64,000 bases of DNA. Source: an uncultured Tateyamaria sp. (GTDB lineage: Bacteria > Pseudomonadota > Alphaproteobacteria > Rhodobacterales > Rhodobacteraceae). This document shows positions 15,298 to 23,594 of the stretch, in pieces. The stretch's first letter is position 1, and each line of letters starts with the position of its first letter. Position numbers and translations under genes: made by a program. The notes beneath the pieces were generated by a model that saw only the letters and a list, made by a program, of their open reading frames with translations, did not search any database and was not told the origin of the DNA. The stretch is from NCBI RefSeq assembly GCF_947497045.1, contig NZ_CANMEU010000003.1, forward strand, positions 434,001 through 498,000. The letters are read 5' to 3'.

Positions 15298-15872
15298 ATC
15301 ATGCCTACTGCGAAAAATCCGGCGATCAGGATCGCGACGAACAGGGTGAACATCAAGCCCAACCGACGCTCAATGAAATCACGAATGGGTGCGCCAAATT
15401 TCCATAGCAGGGCGGCCACGATGAAAAACCGCAGACCGCGCGCGATGATCGACGTCACGATGAAGGTGGCCAGCGGCATGCCTGTCCAGCCCGACATGAT
15501 GGTGATGACTTTGTAGGGGAAGGGGGTGATGCCTGCGGTCAGCACCGCCCAAAAGCCCACATCATTAAAGCGGGTGCTGAACTCGGCCATCGAATCCGTC
15601 TTGCCGAGGGCCGCAAGGATCGGCTGGCCGAGGGTTTCGAAGGCCAATGCGCCGATCGCGTAGCCCAGCAACCCACCCAAAACAGAGGCGCACAAAGCCA
15701 CCCCCGCGATCAGCCATGCCCGGTGCGGTGCCGCCAGTATCATCGGAATCATCAACACATCCGGCGGAATCGGAAACATCGAGCTTTCAATAAAGGCAAC
15801 ACAGGCCAGAACCCACAGCGCGCGGGGATGATCGGCCCATCCCATCGTCCAGTCATATAGTCGCTTTATCAT
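15294..15872 (-). CDS. YqaA/DedA family membrane protein (VTT domain)
   Basis: A 192-residue polytopic protein of the DedA-like (SNARE-associated/VTT) superfamily, in the YqaA subgroup. It shows the re-entrant-loop feature ESSMFPIPPDVLMIP and a second G-x-TPFPYKVITI segment, which are thought to line a lipid- or ion-related path in DedA proteins. Four to five hydrophobic helices follow. The start at 15872 was chosen because MIKRLYDWTMGWADHP matches the family N-terminus; the upstream extension is not signal-like. The gene precedes dsbB and is divergent from tRNA-Leu. DedA proteins contribute to membrane homeostasis; the exact substrate is not defined. Confidence 0.88.
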   Translation of the reverse strand: MIKRLYDWTMGWADHPRALWVLACVAFIESSMFPIPPDVLMIPMILAAPHRAWLIAGVALCASVLGGLLGYAIGALAFETLGQPILAALGKTDSMAEFSTRFNDVGFWAVLTAGITPFPYKVITIMSGWTGMPLATFIVTSIIARGLRFFIVAALLWKFGAPIRDFIERRLGLMFTLFVAILIAGFFAVGMM

Positions 15873-15960
15873 ATAGGCGGGCAGACCATGCAGATGGGCA
15901 CAGGTCAAGACGGTTTGCGCTTGCCCCGGTTGTGGCAACTCGCTAATCAGGCGCTCTGAG

Positions 15961-16046
15961 GCCCAAGTGGCGGAATGGTAGACGCAGGGGATTCAAAATC
16001 CCCCGCCTTTGCGGGCGTGCCGGTTCGAGTCCGGCCTTGGGTACCA
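15961..16046 (+). tRNA. tRNA-Leu (anticodon CAA)
   Basis: The cloverleaf can be drawn by hand: acceptor GCCCAAG pairs with CTTGGGT (one G-U), D-arm GTGGCGGAATGGTAGAC, anticodon stem GGGGA/TCCCC around the TTCAAAA loop (anticodon CAA, reads UUG), a long class II variable arm CCCGCCTTTGCGGG, and T-arm CCGGTTCGAGTCCGG. The discriminator A and an encoded CCA follow. tRNA-Leu genes are frequent phage or island attachment sites, but I see no integrase or duplicate 3' end in the window. Confidence 0.96.
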
Positions 16047-16975
16047 GCCTCACCAAAAAGTTCTGTGGCGTTTTGATGCGCGTGCAACCCCGCATGACGG
16101 ACGCTTTGCGTGTTTAGTTGATCCGCTTGATGTTCCCGCATAGGTTGGGCGATTTCCCGCCGTAATGGCATTGAGGCATTGACTTTGGGATGGGCCGATT
16201 CGCGAAATGAGGCGGCGATGAGGCAAAACCTGCATCAGTTTGAGTAAATTTTTGGTATTGGTCATAAATCGTGAACACAATCTGACGGATTTATGGCGGC
16301 AATCGGGTCAATACGGTGCCGCTTGATTGTTTCGGCTCCGGAAACCGGGTGATGTGTCGGAGATCGGGCAAATAACCGCTTACCCCTTTGTGTTATTAGG
16401 AAATGTGCGGCTCTGCGCCGATGGATGAATTTAACATAAGCGGGAAATCGCTACCAACGGTTGCGTATTGTTCACATCTGATGCCGCATGGTCACTTTGG
16501 CGTGCAAAAAGTAGCGCCATTTTTCAAACATTTTTTCCTTTTTTTGAAGCTTCTGTAAACGTAAGACGACATGGCCCAACTGGGGGGCGATGTCTGAGGT
16601 CACGGGGGCGACCGCACAAAAACGTACCGACAGGTGCGAAGAGTGTGTTCGCTGCGTAGCTGGTGAATGCAAACCGCGATATGTGCGCTGACGCAAGTTC
16701 GGCGCCGGATGGTTTTGCATGAACATCATTCTTCCTCTCCTTTGTTCGTACGTATGTGCTGGTCGCCCAGAATGCCGTCACATTGCTTTTCGAGGGTAAC
16801 GAGTGAGTGGATGATGGAGAGAGTTGTGAACCATTTATTGCAGCAAAAAATGCAAGCCTTCGGTCGGGCCGTTCAGCCCGTGACCTGTGGCATGGTCGCC
16901 TGTTCCTCCTGTCATTCTGTAATTTACCCGGCCGCGTTGCGCGCCGTAAGCAACAACGCCTAGGAGATCCGCGCC
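16047..16975. other. Long non-coding stretch upstream of the giant RTX/Hint gene
   Basis: About 930 bp with no convincing conserved gene. It is less G+C-rich than its surroundings between about 16380 and 16560, with A/T tracts such as TTTTTTCCTTTTTTTG, which fits a long promoter/leader for the 2099-aa gene. A possible 50-codon leader frame at 16811-16963 ends 12 bp before that gene. A short dyad CGGGC-6-GCCCG lies at 16865-16880. I see no tRNA 3'-end repeat, integrase fragment or insertion-sequence ends. Confidence 0.6.
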
Positions 16976-19900
16976 ATGACAAAGTTTATTGATTTCAACA
17001 ATCTCGCCGCTGGCACAGTGGTCGACAACGAATTTTCCAGCCAGGGCGTGACTGTTTCCGCAGTAGGTGGCTCCAACAAGGCGATGATCTTTGACACCGC
17101 CCACCCCACCGGGAATGACGAGGATCTTGCGACGACCAACCTGAACGGCGCGCTTATCATTTCCGAAGACGGAAACCGCAGGGATCCCGACGACAATGCC
17201 GATGGCGGCACCTTCAAATTCGTGTTCGACACGCCTGCGGATGTGAACCGGCTGACATTCCTCGATATCGAGGAGGCCGCGACCGTGACGTTCTTTGGGC
17301 CCAATGGCCATGTCATCAAAACGGTTCAGGTTGACGCAACTGGGAACAATGGCCAGCTCATTCAGGATTTCGACGTCGCGGGCGTGGCCCGGATGGACGT
17401 GACCCTGCACGGCTCTGGCGCGATCGACAATCTGGTCTTTGATGACAGCGATCTGGACGGTGTGGTTGAGGGCGACAATGACGGCAACCTGATTGACGCT
17501 GCCTTTGACGAAGACCCCGATGGCGACCGCATTGATGCCAATGACCAGATCCTGCCCGGCGAAGGCCCGAATGATGATATCGTAGATGCCTTTGGTGGCA
17601 ACGACACGGTCCTGTCTGGTGGGGCCGATGACGAAGTCTATGCCGGGTCCGGCGATGACAGCGTGCAAGGTGGTGCGGGCGACGATCTGATCTTTGGCGA
17701 CAGCAACTATGACGGCCCAAATGCCGGGACGATGGTGCGCGAAAGTTTTGAGTGGAACGAGTCCGGCTTTGCCAATGGCCAGACTATCGGTGATTTCACG
17801 CAAAACACCGGCAATGTGGACGTCTCCTTTTCGACCGTGTCGCAATCCGGACCGGCTGTTGGCCGGCTTCTGGGCTCCGAGCAAAACGTTGCCAATATCG
17901 ACGATGATGGGATGGGCGTGGACGCCAACAGCTCGCTCGACAACGTGCTGAACGGCAAAGGCAACTCGACAGACTACCAGCTTGAATTCTCGGCGGGTGT
18001 CGAGGATGTCTCGTTCCGCATCAACGATATCGACGGTGACGGCGTTGTGCGCGTCAAAGCCTTTGATGCAAATGGCAAGCAGATCGTGGTCAATCTGGAA
18101 GGCGGCGAGCGGCTGACCCTGCTTGATACGGACGGTGTTGCGGGCAATGACACAGCCGACAGCAATGGCGGCTATCTGCAGGACACAAGTGCGGAATATT
18201 CCGTGTTGGTCAGCATTGCAGGTCCTGTGTCCAAAATCGTGATCGAACATGATCAGGACGGTGCCAACAACTCCGGCATCAACGTCACGGATATATATTT
18301 TGACGCACCATTGGCCGATGAAGGCGCGCCCGGCAACGACACGCTGATCGGTGACTCCGGTGACGACACGATCTTTGGCGAAGAGGGCAATGACCTGCTG
18401 CGCGGCGGATCGGGCGAGGACAGCCTGATCGGCGGCGCAGGGTCTGACCGGATCGAAGGCGGGTCGGGCAACGATTTCCTTGATGGCGGTGCTGACCGCG
18501 ACACGCTTGTGGGCGGCGGCGGCAATGATACGGCCTTCGGCGGTGGCGGCAATGACGAAATCTGGATGGGGTCGGGCAACGACTCTGCCGATGGCGGCAA
18601 TGGCAACGACTGGATTCACGGCCAGTCGGGCAACGACACCCTGAACGGTAATGCCGGAAATGACATGGTCTTTGGCGAGGACGGCAATGATGTCCTGACG
18701 GGCGGTGCGGGTGATGACACATTGTCCGGCGGTGCCGATGCCGACACCATCTTTGGGGGTGCGGGTGATGTGGTCGACGGCGGAGCGGGCGGCTTCAACG
18801 CCAACCCTGCCCAGAACACTGACCTTGACGTGCTGGACCTGACGGGTCAGGGCCCGTTCTTCCTTGATGATGTGACCCGTGATGCCAATGGCAACGGGAT
18901 CAACGGCACAGTGGTGTTCGTTGACACAGACGGCAATCCGAATGGCCTGACCCTGTCCTTTACCGAAATTGAGACCGTGTTGGGTGAAGAGGTCAACCGC
19001 GGCCCTGATGCCGTTGATGACACTGCCACTGTCGAAGAAGACGGCTCTGTCGATATCTCGGTACTGGCCAATGACACGGATGCTGACGGTGATGATCTGC
19101 GCGTCACCGATGCAAGCTCGCCTGATGGCGAGGTGACCATCAACCCTGATGGCACAATTACGTTCTCGCCGAATGAGAATTTCAACGGCCCCACCACCAT
19201 CACCTACACCATCACCGATGATCAGGGCGGCGAAGACACGGCGACCGTAACGGTCGAGGTGACCCCGGTTAATGATGCACCCGACGCGGTCAATGACGCA
19301 GCCACCACAGATGAGGACACGCCTGTCACCATCGATGTGCTGGCCAATGACACGGATGTGGACGGTGATCCGCTGACGATCACGGGGGCCTCGGTGCCTG
19401 CCGATCAGGGCACTGTGGATGTTGTGGACAACAAACTGCTGTTCACCCCGGCTGAAAACTTCAACGGCGATGCGACGATCTCCTATTCAATCGAAGACGG
19501 CAATGGGGGTACTGACACGGCAGAGGCCATCGTGACTGTGGCACCGGTCAACGATGACCCGGTGGCCGTCGACGATATCGCCGAGACCATGGAAGACGAA
19601 CCCGTCACCATCAATCTGATCGGCAACGACACGGATGTGGACGGCGACCCGCTCACTATCGGCTCCGTCTCGGTCCCGGCCGAGCAGGGCGAGGTGGTCG
19701 ACAATAGCGACGGCACCGTGACCTTCACGCCTGCGCCCAACTTCAACGGACCCGCGACGATCACCTATACCGTGGTTGATGGTCAGGGTGGCGAAGATGA
19801 GGGCGAGGCCACAGTCAATGTGGGCGCGGTCAATGACGGCCCAACAGCTGTCGACGACACTGCCACGACAGATGAAGACACACCCGTCACCATTGATGCA

Positions 19901-22900
19901 GTTGGCAACGACACCGACCCGGACGGCGATCCGCTGACGATCACGGGGGCCTCGGTGCCTGCCGATCAGGGCACTGTGGATGTTGTGGACAACAAACTGC
20001 TGTTCACCCCGGCTGAAAACTTCAACGGCGATGCGACGATCTCCTACACGATCACCGATGGCAACGGCGGCACGGACACCGCCGAAGTCGGCGTCACCGT
20101 GAACCCGGTCAACGATGATCCGGTGGCCGTGGACGATATCGAAACCACGGACGAAGACACGCCCGTGGTCGTCGATCTGATTGGCAACGACACGGATGTG
20201 GACGGCGACCCGCTCACTATCGGCTCCGTCTCGGTCCCTGCCGAGCAGGGCGAGGTGGTCGACAATAGCGACGGCACCGTGACCTTCACGCCTGCGCCCA
20301 ACTTCAACGGACCCGCGACGATCACCTATACCGTGGTTGATGGTCAGGGTGGCGAAGACGAAGGCCAGGCTGTGGTCTCGGTCGGTGCTGTCAATGATGG
20401 CCCCGTGGCCAATGACGACACCGAAACCACCGAAGAGGATACGCCTGTCACCATCGATGTGGTCGGCAACGACACCGATGAGGATGGCGATGACCTGACG
20501 GTGATCTCGGCTGTTGTGCCCGCTGATCAGGGCACGGTCGAGATTGTGAACAACGAATTGCTGTTCACCCCTGCCGAAAACTTCAATGGCGAGGCGACCA
20601 TCACCTACACCATCGCGGACGGGAATGGTGGCACCGACACGGCGGATGTCGTGGTCGATGTGACCCCGGTGAACGACGATCCGGTTGCCAATGATGACAC
20701 GGCAACGGTCGAGGAGGACGGCTCTGTCAATATCCCGGTCCTCGCCAACGACACGGATGTGGACGGCGATCCACTGCGGGTGACCGAAGCGACCTCGCCC
20801 GATGGGGACGTAACCATCAACGGTGACGGCACCATCACCTTCGAGCCAAACGAGAACTTCAACGGCCCCACCACCATCACCTACACGGTGACGGACGATC
20901 AGGGCGGCGAAGACACGGCAACTGTCGATGTGAACGTGACCGCAGGCAATGATGGCCCCGTGGCTAACGATGATGCGGACACCGCCAACGAAGACGGCCC
21001 CGCCATCGATATCGACCTGACGGCCAATGACACCGATCTTGATGGCGACGATCTGGAAATCCAGAGCATCGACACCACCGGCACACTTGGACAGGTGAAC
21101 ATCAACCCTGACAATGACTCCGTGTCCTATGACGCCAACGGGGCCTTCGAGAGCCTTGGCGTGGGCGAGACCGCGACCGATACGTTCACCTACGTGGTCG
21201 AAGACGGCAATGGTGGCACCGATACGGCGACCGTGACCGTCACAGTCGAAGGGGCCAATGACGGCCCAACGGCCAATGACGACGCGTCCGATACAGACTT
21301 TGACACGCCCGTCACCTTTGACGTGCTGGCCAACGACACGGACCCGGACACCAACGACGTGCTCAGCATCACCGGCGCGACCTCGCCCGATGGCGATGTG
21401 GTCGACAATGGCGATGGCACGCTGACCTTCACGCCCACACCGGGCTTTGAAGGCGCAGCCGAGATCACCTACACGATCTCGGACGGCAATGGCGGCACCG
21501 ATGAAGGCATCTGGACGGTCAACGTGGCCGACGAACCGCTCGACGGGATCGTGTCGGGCACCGACGAAGGCGAGTTGATCGACGAAGACTTTGAAGGTGA
21601 TCCGCAAGGTGACATGGTCGACAACGGCGACAACATCTTCTCGAACGATCCTGAAGACGAAGATGACGACATCATCGAAGCGGGTGGTGGCGACGACACG
21701 ATCCGAGCCGGTGACGGCGATGATGAGGTCGACGGCGGGACCGGTGACGACATCATCGATGGTGGCGATGGCAATGACACGGTCGATGGCGGCGAAGGCG
21801 ATGACCTGATCGAAACCGGCAACGGCGATCTGGCACCTGACCTTGGCTTCCCCAACGACGATGGCACACCTGCACCGGGCTTCCCCTTCGGCTTTGCGGC
21901 GGATGAGGATCCCGAAGACGACCGCGACTCGGTCGATGGCGGGGCGGGTGACGACACCATCTCGACGGGGGATGACCGCGACACCATCACCGGTGGCACG
22001 GGCGACGATGTGATCGACGGTGGCATCGACGATGACCGGATCACCGGCGATGAAGGCGACGACCGGATTGTGGGCGGTGAAGGCAACGACCTGATCGAAG
22101 GCGGCATCGGCGACGACACGATCTTTGCCGGCAATGACCCTGATCTGGGCCTTGACCAGCTCAACATCGAAGACGATGGATCGAACCCGCTGTTCCCGGC
22201 AGATCCACGCCCCGACAACGGGATGGACACGGTATTCGGTGGTGATGGCGACGACCTGATCTTTGGGGCCGATGACAGCGATGTCCTGTTCGGGGATGCG
22301 GGCGACGACACCATTGACGGCGAAATCGATGATGACTTGATCGACGGTGGCGCGGGCGATGACAGCCTTCTGGGTGGTCAGGGCAACGATACTGTGGCTG
22401 GTGGTGACGGCGATGACATCATCGACGGCGGCATCGGTGATGACGACCTGCTTGGCGGCGCGGATGCGGACACGTTCGTGAACGTGAACGCAGGCGACGT
22501 GGTCGACGGCAACGAAGAGGTCACAGACGGTGTTGATTTCGACACGCTGGATCTGACCGGTTCTGCGCCGGATGGCGGCTCGCTCGAGGTGATCTTCGAT
22601 GATCTGAACCCCGAGAACGGGGTGGTCCGCTACCGCGATGCTGCTGGCGAGGACGCGGGTGAGTTGGTGTTCACCAACATCGAGAACGTCATTCCCTGCT
22701 TCACACCCGGAACACTGATCGCAACGCCAACAGGCGAGCGCCGTGTCGAGGACCTGGCCGTCGGAGATCGGGTGATCACCCGCGACAATGGCATCCAGGA
22801 AATCTGCTGGGTCGGCCAGCGTGCGATGTCGGGTGCGGAATTTGCCAACGCGGCGCATCTGCGGCCCGTCCTGATCCAGAAAGATGCCCTTGGCAACGGT

Positions 22901-23275
22901 TTGCCGGAACGTGACATGCTTGTCTCGCCCCAGCACCGTGTGCTGATCGCCAGCGACAAGACGGCGCTGTACTTTGACGAAAGCGAAGTGCTCGTGGCGG
23001 CCAAACACCTGACGGCCATGGAAGGGATCGACGTGGTGGACGTGTCGGAAACGACCTATATCCACGTCATGTTCGACCAGCACGAGGTGATCTTGTCGGA
23101 TGGAGCATGGACCGAAAGCTTCCAGCCTGGCGATCAGACACTTGCCTCGATGGGTGATGCGCAACGGGCCGAAATTCTGGAACTTTTCCCGGAGCTGGAA
23201 ACAGAAACCGGGATCCGCGCCTACAGCGCTGCCCGCCGCAGCCTGAAAAAGCACGAAGCACGCCTCCTGACATGA
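16976..23275 (+). CDS. Giant RTX calcium-binding exoprotein with nine cadherin-like repeats and C-terminal Hint domain
   Basis: 2099 residues, very acidic (Asp/Glu/Gly/Asn-rich). Order: N-terminal beta-sandwich-like region (about 1-150); RTX nonapeptides (about 195-245, e.g. GGAGDDLIFGD); a second beta region (250-445); RTX block (450-610); nine tandem cadherin-like (tandem-95/VCBS-like) repeats of 92-103 aa starting near 674, 766, 859, 953, 1046, 1140, 1233, 1325 and 1428; a third RTX block (1570-1835); and a C-terminal Hint domain starting at C1908 (CFTPGTLIATPTGE) and running to the end. RTX repeats bind Ca2+ and mark type I secretion; there is no Sec signal peptide. Repeats 2+3 and 4+5 are a near-identical 561-bp duplication. 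AGGAG precedes the ATG. Probably a secreted or surface adhesin; role and self-processing are inferred. No type I secretion genes are in the window. Confidence 0.93.
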   Translation: MTKFIDFNNLAAGTVVDNEFSSQGVTVSAVGGSNKAMIFDTAHPTGNDEDLATTNLNGALIISEDGNRRDPDDNADGGTFKFVFDTPADVNRLTFLDIEEAATVTFFGPNGHVIKTVQVDATGNNGQLIQDFDVAGVARMDVTLHGSGAIDNLVFDDSDLDGVVEGDNDGNLIDAAFDEDPDGDRIDANDQILPGEGPNDDIVDAFGGNDTVLSGGADDEVYAGSGDDSVQGGAGDDLIFGDSNYDGPNAGTMVRESFEWNESGFANGQTIGDFTQNTGNVDVSFSTVSQSGPAVGRLLGSEQNVANIDDDGMGVDANSSLDNVLNGKGNSTDYQLEFSAGVEDVSFRINDIDGDGVVRVKAFDANGKQIVVNLEGGERLTLLDTDGVAGNDTADSNGGYLQDTSAEYSVLVSIAGPVSKIVIEHDQDGANNSGINVTDIYFDAPLADEGAPGNDTLIGDSGDDTIFGEEGNDLLRGGSGEDSLIGGAGSDRIEGGSGNDFLDGGADRDTLVGGGGNDTAFGGGGNDEIWMGSGNDSADGGNGNDWIHGQSGNDTLNGNAGNDMVFGEDGNDVLTGGAGDDTLSGGADADTIFGGAGDVVDGGAGGFNANPAQNTDLDVLDLTGQGPFFLDDVTRDANGNGINGTVVFVDTDGNPNGLTLSFTEIETVLGEEVNRGPDAVDDTATVEEDGSVDISVLANDTDADGDDLRVTDASSPDGEVTINPDGTITFSPNENFNGPTTITYTITDDQGGEDTATVTVEVTPVNDAPDAVNDAATTDEDTPVTIDVLANDTDVDGDPLTITGASVPADQGTVDVVDNKLLFTPAENFNGDATISYSIEDGNGGTDTAEAIVTVAPVNDDPVAVDDIAETMEDEPVTINLIGNDTDVDGDPLTIGSVSVPAEQGEVVDNSDGTVTFTPAPNFNGPATITYTVVDGQGGEDEGEATVNVGAVNDGPTAVDDTATTDEDTPVTIDAVGNDTDPDGDPLTITGASVPADQGTVDVVDNKLLFTPAENFNGDATISYTITDGNGGTDTAEVGVTVNPVNDDPVAVDDIETTDEDTPVVVDLIGNDTDVDGDPLTIGSVSVPAEQGEVVDNSDGTVTFTPAPNFNGPATITYTVVDGQGGEDEGQAVVSVGAVNDGPVANDDTETTEEDTPVTIDVVGNDTDEDGDDLTVISAVVPADQGTVEIVNNELLFTPAENFNGEATITYTIADGNGGTDTADVVVDVTPVNDDPVANDDTATVEEDGSVNIPVLANDTDVDGDPLRVTEATSPDGDVTINGDGTITFEPNENFNGPTTITYTVTDDQGGEDTATVDVNVTAGNDGPVANDDADTANEDGPAIDIDLTANDTDLDGDDLEIQSIDTTGTLGQVNINPDNDSVSYDANGAFESLGVGETATDTFTYVVEDGNGGTDTATVTVTVEGANDGPTANDDASDTDFDTPVTFDVLANDTDPDTNDVLSITGATSPDGDVVDNGDGTLTFTPTPGFEGAAEITYTISDGNGGTDEGIWTVNVADEPLDGIVSGTDEGELIDEDFEGDPQGDMVDNGDNIFSNDPEDEDDDIIEAGGGDDTIRAGDGDDEVDGGTGDDIIDGGDGNDTVDGGEGDDLIETGNGDLAPDLGFPNDDGTPAPGFPFGFAADEDPEDDRDSVDGGAGDDTISTGDDRDTITGGTGDDVIDGGIDDDRITGDEGDDRIVGGEGNDLIEGGIGDDTIFAGNDPDLGLDQLNIEDDGSNPLFPADPRPDNGMDTVFGGDGDDLIFGADDSDVLFGDAGDDTIDGEIDDDLIDGGAGDDSLLGGQGNDTVAGGDGDDIIDGGIGDDDLLGGADADTFVNVNAGDVVDGNEEVTDGVDFDTLDLTGSAPDGGSLEVIFDDLNPENGVVRYRDAAGEDAGELVFTNIENVIPCFTPGTLIATPTGERRVEDLAVGDRVITRDNGIQEICWVGQRAMSGAEFANAAHLRPVLIQKDALGNGLPERDMLVSPQHRVLIASDKTALYFDESEVLVAAKHLTAMEGIDVVDVSETTYIHVMFDQHEVILSDGAWTESFQPGDQTLASMGDAQRAEILELFPELETETGIRAYSAARRSLKKHEARLLT
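19367..20358 (+). repeat. Tandem 561-bp duplication of a two-domain unit inside the RTX gene
   Basis: Positions 19367-19485 recur without difference at 19928-20046, and 19622-19797 recurs at 20183-20358 with one difference seen. Both offsets are exactly 561 bp, or 187 codons, equal to two cadherin-like repeats (93+94 aa). The flanking repeats are only similar at protein level, so this copy event is recent. Confidence 0.9.
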
Positions 23276-23314
23276 GGATGCGCGCTTTGCGCCACAACTA
23301 AAATTCGTGCAGCA

Positions 23315-23337
23315 TTTTCCGTATGATTGTCGGAAAA
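23315..23337 (+). other. Hairpin just downstream of the giant RTX gene
   Basis: TTTTCCG, nine-base loop, CGGAAAA, 40 bp past the stop codon. There is no T-run after it. Together with the larger hairpin at 23342-23372 it may form a compound terminator or RNA-protecting 3' end. Confidence 0.45.
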
Positions 23338-23341
23338 CGTG

Positions 23342-23372
23342 AGAGACGGGGCAGGGGGCTGCACCCGTCTCT
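23342..23372 (+). terminator. Strong hairpin, probable terminator of the giant RTX gene
   Basis: AGAGACGGG-GCAG, GGGG loop, CTGC-A-CCCGTCTCT: a 13-bp stem with a single bulged A. It is followed by TGTCGTC rather than a T-run, so it is a weak match to the classical type but stable enough to separate the two Hint genes. Confidence 0.5.
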
Positions 23373-23544
23373 TGTCGTCAATGAGCACTAAAGTGACTTA
23401 TTGTTTCGCGAATCCAAGTATGATCGGCCACAATGTGGCGTCAAAGTGCCTTTTTCGGGGTAAGGTTTACCATTTCATCAAATTTCCCCCTGAATTCAGA
23501 TTTATTTTGAATTAAATCACGGGTCAGCGTGTTGATCTGTTGGG
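23373..23544. other. A/T-rich spacer between the two Hint genes
   Basis: Part of a 319-bp gene-free gap. It is notably A/T-rich from 23460 to 23520 (TTTATTTTGAATTAAATCAC region), consistent with an independent promoter for the second RTX/Hint gene. No open frame looks coding. Confidence 0.4.
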
Positions 23545-23564
23545 GACAGTCAACTGCGACTGTC
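23545..23564. promoter_or_regulatory. Inverted repeat upstream of the second Hint gene
   Basis: GACAGTC, six bases, GACTGTC: a perfect 7-bp dyad 30 bp before the ATG at 23595. It could be an operator or a 5'-UTR hairpin just ahead of the AGGAG ribosome site. Confidence 0.45.
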
Positions 23565-23594
23565 ACGTGTGATTGAGGTTAGGAGTTTGCTGCC

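Noticed and set aside
15961-16200. tRNA-Leu as an integration site with a genomic island covering the RTX genes
   Set aside because: No integrase, no duplicated tRNA 3' end and no mobile genes seen up to 28 kb; an island cannot be claimed.
16472-16729. Short minus-strand frame in the leader of the giant gene
   Set aside because: No ribosome site, no conserved motif; composition not protein-like.
16835-18619. Nearly 600-codon minus-strand frame opposite the N-terminal RTX region
   Set aside because: Same cause: reversed low-complexity repeats. No start or domain evidence.
19487-23254. Very long open frame (over 1250 codons) on the minus strand opposite the RTX gene
   Set aside because: It mirrors the Asp/Gly/Val-rich codons of the plus-strand gene (GAC, GGC, GTC reversed rarely give stops). 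It shows no recognisable domain, no ribosome site, and ends with the RTX gene's own boundaries.
22691-23275. A true splicing intein
   Set aside because: The domain is at the C-terminus with no downstream extein and no visible terminal Asn plus nucleophile.
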